From: JAAYCI01 sp047972265
GTDB lineage: Bacteria > Bacillota > Clostridia > Oscillospirales > Ruminococcaceae
Assembly: GCA_047972265.1 (NCBI GenBank)
Contig: JBKEAM010000053.1
Span: 1 to 64,000, forward strand
Direction of reading: 5' to 3'
DNA length: 64,000 nucleotides
The translations under genes were made by a program, and so were the position numbers. Positions 32,277 through 42,616 of this stretch are shown here, one piece after another. How positions within the stretch are numbered: position 1 is the first letter of the stretch; every line of letters begins with the position of its first letter. Below the pieces are notes generated by a model that saw only the letters and a list, made by a program, of their open reading frames with translations, did not search any database and was not told the DNA's origin.

Positions 32277-35200
32277 TTATTCGGCCGATTTGAGAGATTC
32301 TACCATATCTATTTTTTTAAGGCGGCCAAGCATTACAATGTTAACAAACAAAGAAGAAAGAAGTGTAAACAATATACTCCAAAAATAGCTGGCAACCTCA
32401 ATACTGCGGCGGAACATAACCTCGTCTATTTCAACTGTGGTAATTACAAAGCGGTGCAGTATTACGCCCCCCACAAGGCCCACTGCAATGCCCGCAAGCG
32501 TAAGCAAAATGTTTTCTCGGTATACATAAGAAGATACCTCTTTATCGTAAAAGCCAAGCACTTTTAGGGTTGCAATTTCGCGGGCGCGCTCGGTTATGTT
32601 AATGTTGGTAAGGTTGTACAGCACAACAAAAGCAAGCAAAGCGGCCGAAAGAATAATAAGCCACACAACAGAGTTCATACTTTGCAGCATGTCGTTTACT
32701 TGGCTTTCCATGCTGGAAATATCCACGGCGCCCGCAACACCATCGGTAGAGATGATTTTTTCGAGTGCGGCAGAAGGATTGGCCTGGCCGGTTTCGTTCA
32801 TGTTTAAAAGAATGGTGTTGTAGGCGGGTTGGCTGCCAAATAGCGAAGTGTATGTTTGGGGTGTAATGTAGATAAAGTTTACAATGTAATTTTCCATTAT
32901 ACCGCCAACCGTAAGGGCAACGCTCTTTTCGCTTCCGCGGGCTACCTGTATGGTGTCACCAACTTCTACTTTTAAGCGGGAAGCCAGTTTTTCGGTGATG
33001 ATTACAGCATCCCCCTGCGGAAAGGCGATGGGGGAACCATCTTGCCGCTGATGAAAATTGATAAATTTGCTTGTGTTTTCGGGCTGTTCGGAAATTAAAA
33101 GATAGGTGGTCATTCCGTTATTGTTCCCCTCGGCGGAGGAAGCGTCTACAGAAATTTCTTGTTTATACAAAAATTCTCCATATTGGCTTAGGGTGGTGTT
33201 TAGCTCATTGTCATCCTCTGCACTGCCAGGATGCTGCAACGCAACACCAGCGTTGTACTGATAAATATTTCCAAATTGCAGCCCCGCAATGCCCGAGATA
33301 GAGTCTTTAAGGCCAAACCCGGTAAGAAGAAGAGCACTGCATCCGGCAACGCCAATAACAGTCATAATAAAGCTTTTTTTATCTCTAAACAGGTTGCGCA
33401 CCGTTACCTTTTTGCTAAAACCAAGGTGCTTCCATACAAAGGGGATACGCTCCAGTAAAACACGTTTTCCGGGCTTTGGCGCTTTGGGGCGCATCAGGTT
33501 TGCAGGCGCCACCGCAAGCGAGCTGAAGCAGGCAGCCAGCGCCGCCAGTGTGGTGCACAGCACCATAGAGAGTACACTGAGCAGCGAGAGTGCCGGCTGG
33601 GCATAAAAGTGCATGTTGGGCATTATATACATAATTTGGTAAGCATGCCATATAGAGGATGGAAATACCGAAAGGCCAACAAACACCCCAGCAAGGGCGC
33701 CGGTGGCGCTGGCAAACCCGGCATAAAACAAATATTTAAATGCGATGGAAAATTTGCCAAAACCCAGCGCTTTAAGGGTGCCAATTTGGGTGCGGTGGTC
33801 TTCTACCATACGGGTCATGGTGGTAAGGCAAACTAAAATAGCCACCAAAAAGAAAAACAGGGGTATTACCTGCGCAATGGCATTGATGCGTGTGGCGTCA
33901 GAGTCAAAGCCCGAATAGCCGGGGTTAGATTCCCTATCAAAAATATACCAATCGGGCGGTTCCAGTTCATCCAGTTGTTTTTGCCCATCCTCTATTTCGG
34001 CCCGGGCATCTGCCAGTTTTTCGTCGGCTTCTGCCTTTTTTGCATTGTATTCGGCCCGGCCCTCGTCCAACTCTTTTTCGGCAGTTGCCAGCTTTTGTTT
34101 TCCGCTTTCAAGCTCGGTACGCCCGGTATTGATAAGCGCTTGAGCCTCTGCAAGAGATGCTTCGGCAGAGGCAAGCTGCCCCCAGCCACCATCCAGTGTG
34201 GTTTTGGCAGCGGCAAGCTTGGCCCATGCCTGCTCCAATTCTGCCCCTGCGGCGTTTAGCTGGGTGCGTGCGGCCGATACTATGCTTAAAAAAACAGGAT
34301 AAGAAGCGGTGAGCAGAGGAATATTTAATGCGTTGTATGTGTTAAGATACGGCGCGCCGCTTTGCAGTGCGGCGGTGGCGTTAGAAGCAATAGAAGTAAG
34401 CTGGGCGGCCAATGCCACGGCAGACGGATCGGGAGCGGTTTGCGCCAGTTGGGCAAGCCCCTGTAATATGCCTATGGCGTTTTGTGCATTGGCAATAAAT
34501 GCAGGAATATCCGTCGGTTCTACTGTTCCGTTTGCAGTAGCGGTATTTAGGGCATCTATAATTGCTGCTAGGTTGTTTACACTTGTCTCTAGTGTGTCCA
34601 AGCTTGCCTTGGCGGTATCGTACTGCTGTTTACTGGTGTTATATGTGGCAAGGCCAGCATTATATTCGGCCTGCCCCTGTTGCAGGGTGGCGCGGGCGTC
34701 TGCCACTTGGGCGGCGCCGGTGGTTACCTCTTGCTGTGCATCGGTTAGTTTTTTTTCGTTATCGGTAATTTCTTTTTTTGCTTTGGCAATTTCTGCCTCT
34801 CCGGTCTCAATGGCTTTTTTTGCATCGCTTAATTTTTCATCTGCTTCCGCTTCGGCCTTTGCAAGTTCGGCACGCGCTTCTTCCAGTTTTTCTGCACCTT
34901 CGGTGTATAAATCTTGGTATCGCAGTTGAGCCTGTTCTTCTCCTTTGGCGGTAAGGGCATCGTCTGCCGAGGTTTGCAGTGTTTTGTATTCATCCGAAAA
35001 GGGGGAAATATTTTGGGTGCCCTTCATGGTTAAAAACACTTCGGTATAGTAATCGCTGTTAAATGCGGCAGGGGTAGTAACCACAAAAAAAGAAATGGTG
35101 CCGCTGCCAATGTTGGTGTTTCCCCGCTGAAAAGCAATGTAATAGGGAGAGTCGGCCCGGCCCACCACCGTAAAGGTATGTACCGCCATCAAGTCCATAG

Positions 35201-35741
35201 TATTGGGATTATTTTGGTCTGAAAGTGTAATGCTGTCTCCTACAGAGTAGGAGGAGGCTGCATCTACAACACACTCGGCAGCATTTTGGGGCAGACGCCC
35301 CTCCTGCAACACAATCTGGTTTAAATATTCGGGGTTATCCGCCTCGGTATTTTGGGGCAGGGCAAAAAAATGGGCGGCACTTACCGAGGAGGATTTGGTT
35401 TTGCCCACATAGCCTTTAGAAGAAAATCCTTCATCGGTGCTGGTTTCTTCGCTAATGGTAAGCAGATCTAACCCATAAGAGGGCATTACAACATCAACGC
35501 TGTCTAAAGAGCGCAGCGCGGTGATGTCATCCTCTGCAAAACCCATGGTAGAAAGCAGCCTAAAATCCATTAATTGCTGCTGTGCGTAATAATCCTCTGC
35601 CGTAGCGCGCATATTGGGTGCGGTTGCACGCAGCCCGGCAAAAAAACCGGCCCCCAGTGCGCTAATGGCAAAAATGGCAATAAAACGGCTAAAGGTAGAT
35701 TTAATTTCTCTAAAAATACTTTTCCGCAAGTTCTTTTTCAA
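32277..35741 (-). CDS. Large FtsX-type ABC transporter permease with coiled-coil insertion
   Basis: This 1154-residue protein has an N-terminal membrane helix (about 15-38), a MacB-type extracellular domain (about 50-270) and a long Ala/Glu/Lys-rich coiled coil (about 275-600). The first FtsX block of three helices is at about 640-790; a second MacB-type domain and a second FtsX block (about 1040-1145) follow. Such permeases export peptides or hydrophobic compounds, or act as mechanotransducers. The matching ATPase gene ends five bases upstream. Ribosome binding sequence AGAGATTG precedes the start. Confidence 0.88.
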   Translation of the reverse strand: MKKNLRKSIFREIKSTFSRFIAIFAISALGAGFFAGLRATAPNMRATAEDYYAQQQLMDFRLLSTMGFAEDDITALRSLDSVDVVMPSYGLDLLTISEETSTDEGFSSKGYVGKTKSSSVSAAHFFALPQNTEADNPEYLNQIVLQEGRLPQNAAECVVDAASSYSVGDSITLSDQNNPNTMDLMAVHTFTVVGRADSPYYIAFQRGNTNIGSGTISFFVVTTPAAFNSDYYTEVFLTMKGTQNISPFSDEYKTLQTSADDALTAKGEEQAQLRYQDLYTEGAEKLEEARAELAKAEAEADEKLSDAKKAIETGEAEIAKAKKEITDNEKKLTDAQQEVTTGAAQVADARATLQQGQAEYNAGLATYNTSKQQYDTAKASLDTLETSVNNLAAIIDALNTATANGTVEPTDIPAFIANAQNAIGILQGLAQLAQTAPDPSAVALAAQLTSIASNATAALQSGAPYLNTYNALNIPLLTASYPVFLSIVSAARTQLNAAGAELEQAWAKLAAAKTTLDGGWGQLASAEASLAEAQALINTGRTELESGKQKLATAEKELDEGRAEYNAKKAEADEKLADARAEIEDGQKQLDELEPPDWYIFDRESNPGYSGFDSDATRINAIAQVIPLFFFLVAILVCLTTMTRMVEDHRTQIGTLKALGFGKFSIAFKYLFYAGFASATGALAGVFVGLSVFPSSIWHAYQIMYIMPNMHFYAQPALSLLSVLSMVLCTTLAALAACFSSLAVAPANLMRPKAPKPGKRVLLERIPFVWKHLGFSKKVTVRNLFRDKKSFIMTVIGVAGCSALLLTGFGLKDSISGIAGLQFGNIYQYNAGVALQHPGSAEDDNELNTTLSQYGEFLYKQEISVDASSAEGNNNGMTTYLLISEQPENTSKFINFHQRQDGSPIAFPQGDAVIITEKLASRLKVEVGDTIQVARGSEKSVALTVGGIMENYIVNFIYITPQTYTSLFGSQPAYNTILLNMNETGQANPSAALEKIISTDGVAGAVDISSMESQVNDMLQSMNSVVWLIILSAALLAFVVLYNLTNINITERAREIATLKVLGFYDKEVSSYVYRENILLTLAGIAVGLVGGVILHRFVITTVEIDEVMFRRSIEVASYFWSILFTLLSSLFVNIVMLGRLKKIDMVESLKSAE

Positions 35742-35745
35742 TCTC

Positions 35746-36450
35746 TTACCACTCTATCTCGTCTACCTGTTTGGGGTTTTCGTTTAATATAATGCTAGAT
35801 ACCTGCCCGTTTTTAACCTTTATCACCCGCTGCGCCATCTGGGTAATGGCAGAGTTATGGGTGATTAAAACAACCGTCATGCCTGATTGCTGGCTGGTTT
35901 GCTGTAAAAGCTTTAAAATCTGCCGGCCGGTATTATCGTCCAGTGCGCCGGTGGGCTCATCGCAAAGCAGCAGCTTTGGATTTTTTGCCAGTGCACGTGC
36001 AATGGCTACCCGCTGTTGCTCGCCGCCAGAAAGCTGCGCCGGAAAGTTATTGGCGCGCGGCGCAAGACCTACTTGCTCCAAAACATCGTCTGCATTTAGG
36101 GGGTCTTTGCATATTTCGCTGGCAAGCTCCACATTTTCTCGTGCGGTAAGGTTTTGTACAAGGTTGTAAAACTGAAAAATAAACCCCACATCATACCGCC
36201 GGTAGGTGGTAAGCTGCCGCTGGCTGTAAGCCGAAATATCGTTTCCATCAATACAAATGGTACCGCTTGTGCAGGAGTCCATACCGCCAAGCATATTTAA
36301 AATAGTGGTTTTGCCAGCGCCCGAAGGGCCTACCACCACGCAAAACTCGCCTTTTTGCACAGTAAAATTTACTGTTTGCAGCGCATGGGTTTCTACTTCT
36401 CCTATTTTATAAACCTTAGAAACATCCTTAAATTGTATATATTGCTCCAT
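35746..36450 (-). CDS. ABC transporter ATP-binding protein (LolD/MacB-type)
   Basis: Walker A is GPSGAGKTT, the Q-loop region reads FIFQFYNLVQNLT, the signature is LSGGEQQRVAIARAL and Walker B is LLLCDEPTGALD, typical of ATPases partnering FtsX-type permeases. The length of 234 is usual. It is directly followed by the large permease gene on the same strand, so the two form one exporter or signalling complex. Upstream is a divergent region shared with the LTA-synthase-like gene. Confidence 0.93.
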   Translation of the reverse strand: MEQYIQFKDVSKVYKIGEVETHALQTVNFTVQKGEFCVVVGPSGAGKTTILNMLGGMDSCTSGTICIDGNDISAYSQRQLTTYRRYDVGFIFQFYNLVQNLTARENVELASEICKDPLNADDVLEQVGLAPRANNFPAQLSGGEQQRVAIARALAKNPKLLLCDEPTGALDDNTGRQILKLLQQTSQQSGMTVVLITHNSAITQMAQRVIKVKNGQVSSIILNENPKQVDEIEW

Positions 36451-36583
36451 CTATTATCCTCCAATGGCTTTTGCTGTTTATACGATAAAAGCCAATACTA
36501 TTCCACCATAATAGTATAGCATTATGACATATGTGCAATGTGAAAGTTTTGTTAAAATAATACTAAAAATGGTAAAGTATAGC

Positions 36584-36612
36584 TTGGTTTTATAAAAATA
36601 ATTTGATATAAT
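36584..36612 (+). promoter_or_regulatory. Promoter of the LTA-synthase-like gene
   Basis: TTGGTT (36584-36589), a 17-base spacer and TATAAT (36607-36612) form a good sigma-A promoter about 90 bases before the start codon. Confidence 0.65.
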
Positions 36613-36702
36613 GTTTATTGCTGTAAAATATCGAACGAATGTGCAAAATTTTTGTTAAACAGAACAATGCGGGCTCGTAAATTTTAAAGGGGACCTGTTG
36701 TA

Positions 36703-39162
36703 ATGGGAAATTTGGCGCTGGGCAAGCGGCTGCACTGTAAAAAACTTCTGCACTATATACTTTTAACTATACCTGTACTGGCCCTGATTGTATTGGGGCT
36801 GGTGTATAACAGGTATTTTTTTTATAGCCTGGAGGAGGGCAATTCTACCGCCGGGTTCCATGCAACAACCTACTCCGACAGCATACAAAGAAACAAGCCT
36901 GCACGGGTATATTTTACTCCGCAGGAAGGCAATTTAAAATACATTGGCCTTAGGTTTGTGGCACAAAGCGAGCTGGCGGCACAGTTTCCCATTACATTTA
37001 CCCTGTATGATGAAGAGGGGGCTGTACTGCAACAGCAGCAACTGCCCCAAACTATTTTTGAAAAAACAAAGCTGTACCTGCAAATTCCGCTGGAGGCGGG
37101 CCTTGCAAAAGGCAAGGAGTATAGTTTTACACTTACCAGCAATGCGGGCAACAACAAGCAGGGGTACCGCATTGCAATGGGGCACGCCACCCACAGCGAC
37201 ATTACACAGTGGCAGATAGGGGATAAGCTGCAGGGGTATACGGCAGATATGCAGTTTATTTATCCCCGCATCAACTGGATGTTTACCATTGCATATATTG
37301 TTTGTGTTTTGCTTACAGCAGCGGCTGTTTTTGTGCCGCCGCTGCGCAGCCACCGCTCTAAGATAATTTACCATTGCATTTTAATGTTTACAGCGCCCTT
37401 GCCTGTGCTGTATGTTACCGAATGGATGAATGGCGGCAGTTTGGCAGGGTTATCGTTTTGGGCGCTGCTGCTTAACTATTTTATAATGGTTACCATTGTT
37501 TTAATTTTGTATGCGTTTTGCAACCGGTTTGCGGTTGCAACCATAACCGGTGCGGCTGCTTTAATTGCGGCCTCTACCGTAAATTATTTTGTGCTGCAAT
37601 TTAGAAAAAGCGTTATTGTACCTACAGATATATACGGCATTGGTACGGCAACACAGGTTTCTTCCAACTACAAGCTATCCTTTTCGGGCGTTTTGTTAAT
37701 GGCGGTGGCCTTGCTGCTTACCATAGTGTTTTTATCCCTGCGGGACAGAGTGGTGTTTAGGGGGCTGCGTTTTCGTGTTGTATCGGCCGCAATGGCAATG
37801 CTTTGTACAGGCAGCGTGGTGTTTTTTGCCCTTAACCCGGCCATATTGGCCTCTAAGCAAATAGGCAGCGGCAACTATAGCCAAAATTTTGCAAGTATTA
37901 AAAACGGCTTTTTTGCCAATTTTCTTGTAAACTTGCCCTCTTTAAATATCGTAAAGCCCAGCGGGTACTCGGTATCTACCGTTAAAAACCTAGCGCCGCA
38001 GGCGCAAGAGGCGCAAACGGATGTAAAACCCCATATCATTATGATTATGAACGAGTCTCTGGCCGATTTCTCTACGGTAGGCAGTACCCATGCCAGCAGG
38101 GACCCTCTTTCTTTTATCCACAGCCTAAAAGAGGAAGATAAGCCCAATGTTTATGTGGGCGGAATGCAAGTTTCGATACACGGGGGCAATACAAGCACCA
38201 CCGAGTTTGAAACCCTTACCGGCTTCTCGGTAGGGTTTGAAAACCGCACCGTGGCACCGCTTTCTCAGTATGTTTTTAGCAGTATTCCGGCCTTGCCGGG
38301 GCAACTTTCTCAACTGGGATATTCCACGCTGGGCACCCATCCAAACGAAGCAGACAACTGGAACCGCAACAGTGCCTACCCCAAAATGGGATTTAAGAAC
38401 ATGTGTTTTATACAGGATTACCCGGCAACCGAATGCGTGCGCAACTACATCAGCGATTTAGACATGTATAAGTTTATGATAAGCCTGTTTGAAGAAGAGC
38501 GGAGTCAGGGGCCTGTCTTTCAGTTTGGGCTTACTATGCAAAACCACGGTTGGTACGATTGGAAACCCGAAGAGGGCGAAGAATGGCCGGAGATTTTTAA
38601 AGATAGAATAACCATTAACAATGCCGAGGGCATTTACCCCGATGTGGAGCAGTACCTTACCCTTGCAGAAATGTCTGATAAAGCATTTGAGGAACTGATT
38701 GCGTACTACCAAACAGTAAACGAACCTGTGATAGTAGTAATGTACGGAGACCACTGGCCCTCTGTGGATACCAAATATATCGAGAGCCTGTACCAAAAGC
38801 CAATGGAAGAGCTAACGCCCGAAGAAAATATGATGATGTACCAAACACCTCTTATTATGTGGGCCAATTACGATGTCGATTTTTCTGGCATACCAGATTT
38901 GATAAGTGCCAACTACCTAATGCCCACCATTAAGCAGGCGGCCAATTTACCCCTTACCTCGTTTGATACAGCGGTGCTGCAATGCAGAGAGGAATATCCT
39001 GTCATCAGCGCGCGGGGCGTGTTGGATGCAAAGGGCAACTATTACGAGGATTTGCGGGAAATGTGTAATTTGCCTCTGCTTAAAACATACGACCTTATGG
39101 AGTATAATGGACTGTTTGATACCCACGGCAGGCAGCGCGGTTTATTTGGCTATTATTCTTAA
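36703..39162 (+). CDS. LTA synthase family membrane sulfatase/phosphoglycerol transferase
   Basis: A first membrane helix (about 18-38) and an extracellular beta-rich domain (about 50-190) precede five or six more helices (to about 400). The extracellular alkaline-phosphatase-like catalytic domain follows. Its motifs are IMIMNESLADF (metal-binding Glu), GGNTSTTEFETLTG (nucleophile Thr), LTMQNHG and VVMYGDHWPS (metal-binding Asp/His). Such enzymes transfer glycerol-phosphate from phosphatidylglycerol to cell-surface polymers. The start at 36703 has AAAGGGGACCTGTTGTA. It is monocistronic. Confidence 0.88.
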   Translation: MGNLALGKRLHCKKLLHYILLTIPVLALIVLGLVYNRYFFYSLEEGNSTAGFHATTYSDSIQRNKPARVYFTPQEGNLKYIGLRFVAQSELAAQFPITFTLYDEEGAVLQQQQLPQTIFEKTKLYLQIPLEAGLAKGKEYSFTLTSNAGNNKQGYRIAMGHATHSDITQWQIGDKLQGYTADMQFIYPRINWMFTIAYIVCVLLTAAAVFVPPLRSHRSKIIYHCILMFTAPLPVLYVTEWMNGGSLAGLSFWALLLNYFIMVTIVLILYAFCNRFAVATITGAAALIAASTVNYFVLQFRKSVIVPTDIYGIGTATQVSSNYKLSFSGVLLMAVALLLTIVFLSLRDRVVFRGLRFRVVSAAMAMLCTGSVVFFALNPAILASKQIGSGNYSQNFASIKNGFFANFLVNLPSLNIVKPSGYSVSTVKNLAPQAQEAQTDVKPHIIMIMNESLADFSTVGSTHASRDPLSFIHSLKEEDKPNVYVGGMQVSIHGGNTSTTEFETLTGFSVGFENRTVAPLSQYVFSSIPALPGQLSQLGYSTLGTHPNEADNWNRNSAYPKMGFKNMCFIQDYPATECVRNYISDLDMYKFMISLFEEERSQGPVFQFGLTMQNHGWYDWKPEEGEEWPEIFKDRITINNAEGIYPDVEQYLTLAEMSDKAFEELIAYYQTVNEPVIVVMYGDHWPSVDTKYIESLYQKPMEELTPEENMMMYQTPLIMWANYDVDFSGIPDLISANYLMPTIKQAANLPLTSFDTAVLQCREEYPVISARGVLDAKGNYYEDLREMCNLPLLKTYDLMEYNGLFDTHGRQRGLFGYYS

Positions 39163-39267
39163 TGCATTTTATTTACCAAATGCACGCGGCTATAGTTTGT
39201 AAAACGCTTTGTACAAATATATTGTTTTTGCGGGGTAAATGGATTAGAATAGGTGCGTAAGGTAAAG

Positions 39268-39304
39268 AGGCCTGCCCCCAAACTAAATGTTTAGGGGCAG
39301 GCCT
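39268..39304 (+). terminator. Terminator after the LTA-synthase-like gene
   Basis: AGGCCTGCCCC and GGGGCAGGCCT form an 11-bp stem with an inner AAAC/GTTT pairing, followed by TTTG. The T-run is short. It lies 27 bases before the DUF5058 gene, so it could also act as a leader attenuator. Confidence 0.7.
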
Positions 39305-39330
39305 TTGCCAATAAAAGGGGAGGATGCAGA

Positions 39331-40065
39331 ATGAACGATTTTTTGTCTATGGCCAATTCCGGCACCATGTACCTTATTGTGGGCGTGGTTATTTTGTTTG
39401 TTACGCTTATGTCTGTGGTATTTATGGTAAAAGCTTACAAAGAGGGAATTAAGATAGGAATGGATAAAAAGAAGCTGCGCAAAGCCATTACGTCCAGCGC
39501 AGCATTTACTTTTATCCCCTCGGTTGGTGTACTAATTGGGGTTATCGCGCTTTCTGGCTCGCTTGGGGTGCCAATCCCATGGCTGCGAGAATCTGTAATT
39601 GGGGCCCTGCATTACGAGACCATGGCCGCCGATGTGGCCGCCAAAGCGGCCGGGCTGCCCTCTTTATCGGCCGAGTTTATGAATGGCAGCGTGTTTGTTT
39701 CTATTATTTTTGTAATGACCATTGGTATTATATGGGGCAGCCTGTTTTGCATTTTTGGCCTTAAAAAATACCAAAAAAAGGTTATTAATAAGGTGGGCAG
39801 TAAAGACAGCCGCTGGGGTGGTATTTTGTTTAATGCCATGTTTATAGGCATGGTGTGTGTCTTTGTTGGCGCAGGCTTTGCGGGCCTGCGCAGCGGCAGT
39901 TATATCAGTTTGCTGGTTATATCGGTATCGGCCCTATTTATGGCCCTGTTTACCTGGCTGATAGAAAAGAAAAAGCAAAAATGGTTAGAGAGCTTTTCGG
40001 TTTCGTTTGCCATGACATTGGGCATGGCAGCAGCCGTAGTTGGCAATTTAGTGGGGGTGCAATAA
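39331..40065 (+). CDS. DUF5058 family membrane protein
   Basis: There are about six membrane helices. MANSGTMYLIVGVVILFVTL at the N terminus, KKLRKAITSSAAFTFIPSVG and the FMTW-like C-terminal helices match the DUF5058 family. Members are always found beside a second membrane protein, as here. The start follows AAAGGGGAGGATGCAGA. Its stop overlaps the next start by one base. Substrate unknown; the M20 peptidase downstream suggests a peptide or amino-acid transport system (inference). Confidence 0.75.
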   Translation: MNDFLSMANSGTMYLIVGVVILFVTLMSVVFMVKAYKEGIKIGMDKKKLRKAITSSAAFTFIPSVGVLIGVIALSGSLGVPIPWLRESVIGALHYETMAADVAAKAAGLPSLSAEFMNGSVFVSIIFVMTIGIIWGSLFCIFGLKKYQKKVINKVGSKDSRWGGILFNAMFIGMVCVFVGAGFAGLRSGSYISLLVISVSALFMALFTWLIEKKKQKWLESFSVSFAMTLGMAAAVVGNLVGVQ

Positions 40066-40751
40066 TGGAAGATAAAAAATTAAGCGCGGCAAAGCCAGAA
40101 AAAAGCTTTAACGATACCATGCACACCTATGGGCGGATATGGTCTGCCATTGCGGTGGTGCTTATGCTGTTGGTGCCGGTTTTTGTGGCACTGTACTTTC
40201 AAACAACGCCCAACATGCAGGGGCTTATTTGGGGTTCTATCAGCATCTGTATCATCTACCTGCCCTCCAGCATAGTAGAGGTTATTACCTACGCGCCCAT
40301 GCTGGGTACAGGCGCTACCTACCTTGCCTTTATTACCGGCAACCTTACCAGCCTAAAAATACCCTGCGCCATGAACGCGCGCGAAATTACAGGGGCTGAG
40401 TTTGGCACCAAAGAAAACGAAATTGTGTCTACACTTTCGGTGGCGGTATCCTCTTTGGTTACCTGCGTGGTGCTGTTTGTGGGTGTTTTGCTATTGGTGC
40501 CGCTTACCCCGGTATTGTCCTCTCCGGTTTTGCGGCCAGCCTTTAACATGGTGGTGCCTGCCCTGTTTGGCGCACTTGGGTACAAATATTTTTCTAAAAC
40601 GCCATTGGTGGCGGTTACCCCCTTTGTATGCATGACCCTGCTTTGCCTTTTTGTGCCTGCGGCAGCGGGGCAGGTGGCTATTTTGGTGCCGGTATCGGCA
40701 GTTATTTCTATTGTTGCGGCACGCCTGCTGTACAATAAGGGTAAATTGTAA
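40065..40751 (+). CDS. Integral membrane partner of DUF5058
   Basis: The start overlaps the DUF5058 stop (TAATG), so the two are translated together. It has a cytoplasmic N terminus of about 25 residues and six membrane helices, including IVEVITYAPMLGTGATYLAF and LKIPCAMNAREI with several Pro/Gly residues in mid-helix, as often seen in transporters. Together with the preceding gene it could form a two-subunit transporter. It has no named family that I recognise. Confidence 0.65.
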   Translation: MEDKKLSAAKPEKSFNDTMHTYGRIWSAIAVVLMLLVPVFVALYFQTTPNMQGLIWGSISICIIYLPSSIVEVITYAPMLGTGATYLAFITGNLTSLKIPCAMNAREITGAEFGTKENEIVSTLSVAVSSLVTCVVLFVGVLLLVPLTPVLSSPVLRPAFNMVVPALFGALGYKYFSKTPLVAVTPFVCMTLLCLFVPAAAGQVAILVPVSAVISIVAARLLYNKGKL

Positions 40752-40957
40752 AAGAGATTGATTTGCTGTTACGGCTGTACTGCAATAGCAAAAAGGCAAA
40801 ATTAAAATTTACGTATAAAACAGGGTAATGCGTTTAAAATGCAGTGAAAATAGCCTTGCCCGGCAGTTGCTGTGGCAAAAAGCTGCACCCTAAATAGGGT
40901 TCTATTTGTTTTAAAACAAGAGAATAATAAAGAGGTTACGAGAGGGGATTGCCCAAA

Positions 40958-42414
40958 ATGAGTTGGATTTTGTATGCATTGCTTGCAGTATTGGCAGTTG
41001 TGCTGGTGCTTTTACTGGTGGCGGTTTTACGCGCAGTAGCCATAAAAAACAGGCAAAAGCCTAAACAAGCCCCACAGGCAGATGCTACCCGGGCGCAGCA
41101 GTATGCCCAAAACCTTGCGGCGCTAATACGCTGCGAGACGGTGAACGAAGTGGATGACAGTGCCGAAAAAACCGAAAAAAGTTTGCCGATTTTAGAGACA
41201 TAATGCAGGCGCAGTTTCCACTGGTGCACAAGGTCTTAAAGCAAATTTTGCTTAAAAATGCCATGCTGTACCACTGGAAGGGGAAAGCGGCAGATAGCCC
41301 TGCCATTGTGCTTATGGCCCACAGCGATGTTGTGCCCGCCACAGGCAATTGGAAGCACCCGTCTTTTGGGGGAGAAATAGCCGACGGCAGCGTGTGGGGC
41401 CGCGGTGCTATGGACAATAAAGGCTCGCTTTGCGCTATTTTTGCAGCGGTAGAGGGGTTGTTGGCAGATGGGTTTGAGCCCCCCTGTGATATATACCTTT
41501 CTAGCTCTTATAACGAAGAAACAATGGGCGATGGTGCAAAAAATGTTGTTGCGTATTTGCAGCAAAACAATATAGAACTTGCGCTTGCCATAGATGAGGG
41601 CGGGGCTGTGGTAGAAAAACCGCTGCCGGGTCTAAATGGAAGCTATGCCATGCTGGGCATTGTAGAAAAAGGCTATGCAAACGTAAAGTTTACGGCTAAA
41701 TCTGCCGGGGGGCATGCCAGCACACCGCCTAAAAATACACCCATTGCGCGGCTGGCAGACTTTGTAAATGAGGTGGAAGATCATCCGCCATTTGCAAGCA
41801 AATTTACCCAACCGGTAAAACAAATGTTTGCGGCACTAGCCCCGTATATGACCTTTCCTCTGCGGTTGGTAACCGGCAACCTATGGCTGTTTGCACCACT
41901 TTTAAAGGTTGCCCTGCCCAAAATAAGCGCACAAGCGGGCGCTTTGCTGCGCACCACCTGTGCATTTACCATGGCACAGGGCAGCAGCGCACCCAATGTA
42001 ATACCCGAAGAAGCCAGTGTTACCGCAAACCTGCGTTTTATTATGCACCAGCCCATGCAGCAGTCTTTGCAGGCCATAGAACAGGTGGCAAAAAAGTACA
42101 ACCTTGCCATGGATGTGGAATACGCCCACGATTGTTCTCCCTTTGTAGACATGGAAACGCCCCACTTTAAGTATCTGCTGGAATGTGTAAAGGCTAATTT
42201 TCCGGAGGTTGGGGTTGCGCCATACATCATGCTGGGGGGTACAGACGCACGCCACTTTGCAAGTTATTGCCCCTGTACGGTGCGCTTTGCGCCCACCATC
42301 CTTACACCGCAGCAATTGGCCAGTATGCATGGCCTAGACGAAAACCTGGGCGTTGAGGCTCTTGCGCGTGCGGTAGATTTTTACAAGAGTGTGCTGCAAA
42401 ACTACCAGATGTAA
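40958..42414 (+). pseudogene. Membrane-anchored M20 family peptidase with one frameshift
   Basis: The ATG at 40958 begins a TM-anchored N terminus (WILYALLAVLAVVLVLLLVA) that runs to a TAA at 41203. The frame that follows resumes as KFADFRDIMQAQFPLVHKVL and contains the complete M20 metallopeptidase: MAHSDVVPA, GRGAMDNKG, YNEETMGDG, AIDEGGA and ARHFAS metal and catalytic residues. The two frames join if one A is added to the A6 run at 41175-41180 (or 41166-41171). The gene is broken as written, or this is an assembly error, or slippage restores the frame. Related enzymes cleave dipeptides or N-acyl amino acids. Confidence 0.85.
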
Positions 42415-42616
42415 ACCTTAGCTGGTTTAAGGCATCATTTTAGCTAAAAATACAAAATAAATTTCGTTTATAGGTTAAAATGCACATAAAGTGACCGCCA
42501 CACGCTTGCAATTGTTTTTAATACAAGATATAATACGCTTTAAACAAGCAACGGCGCTTGCCAGGCTTCGGCCTGCGCAGGTGCCGTTTTGCGTTGTACA
42601 GGAGGAGAGAAAAGGC

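Noticed and set aside
36870..37374. Long antisense frames inside the LTA-synthase-like gene and similar ones elsewhere
   Set aside because: They are shadows of the real genes in other frames, with no start signals or family resemblance.
42415..42600. Further transporter gene before the ATPase
   Set aside because: The stretch is A/T-rich with only short frames and no ribosome binding site before 42601.
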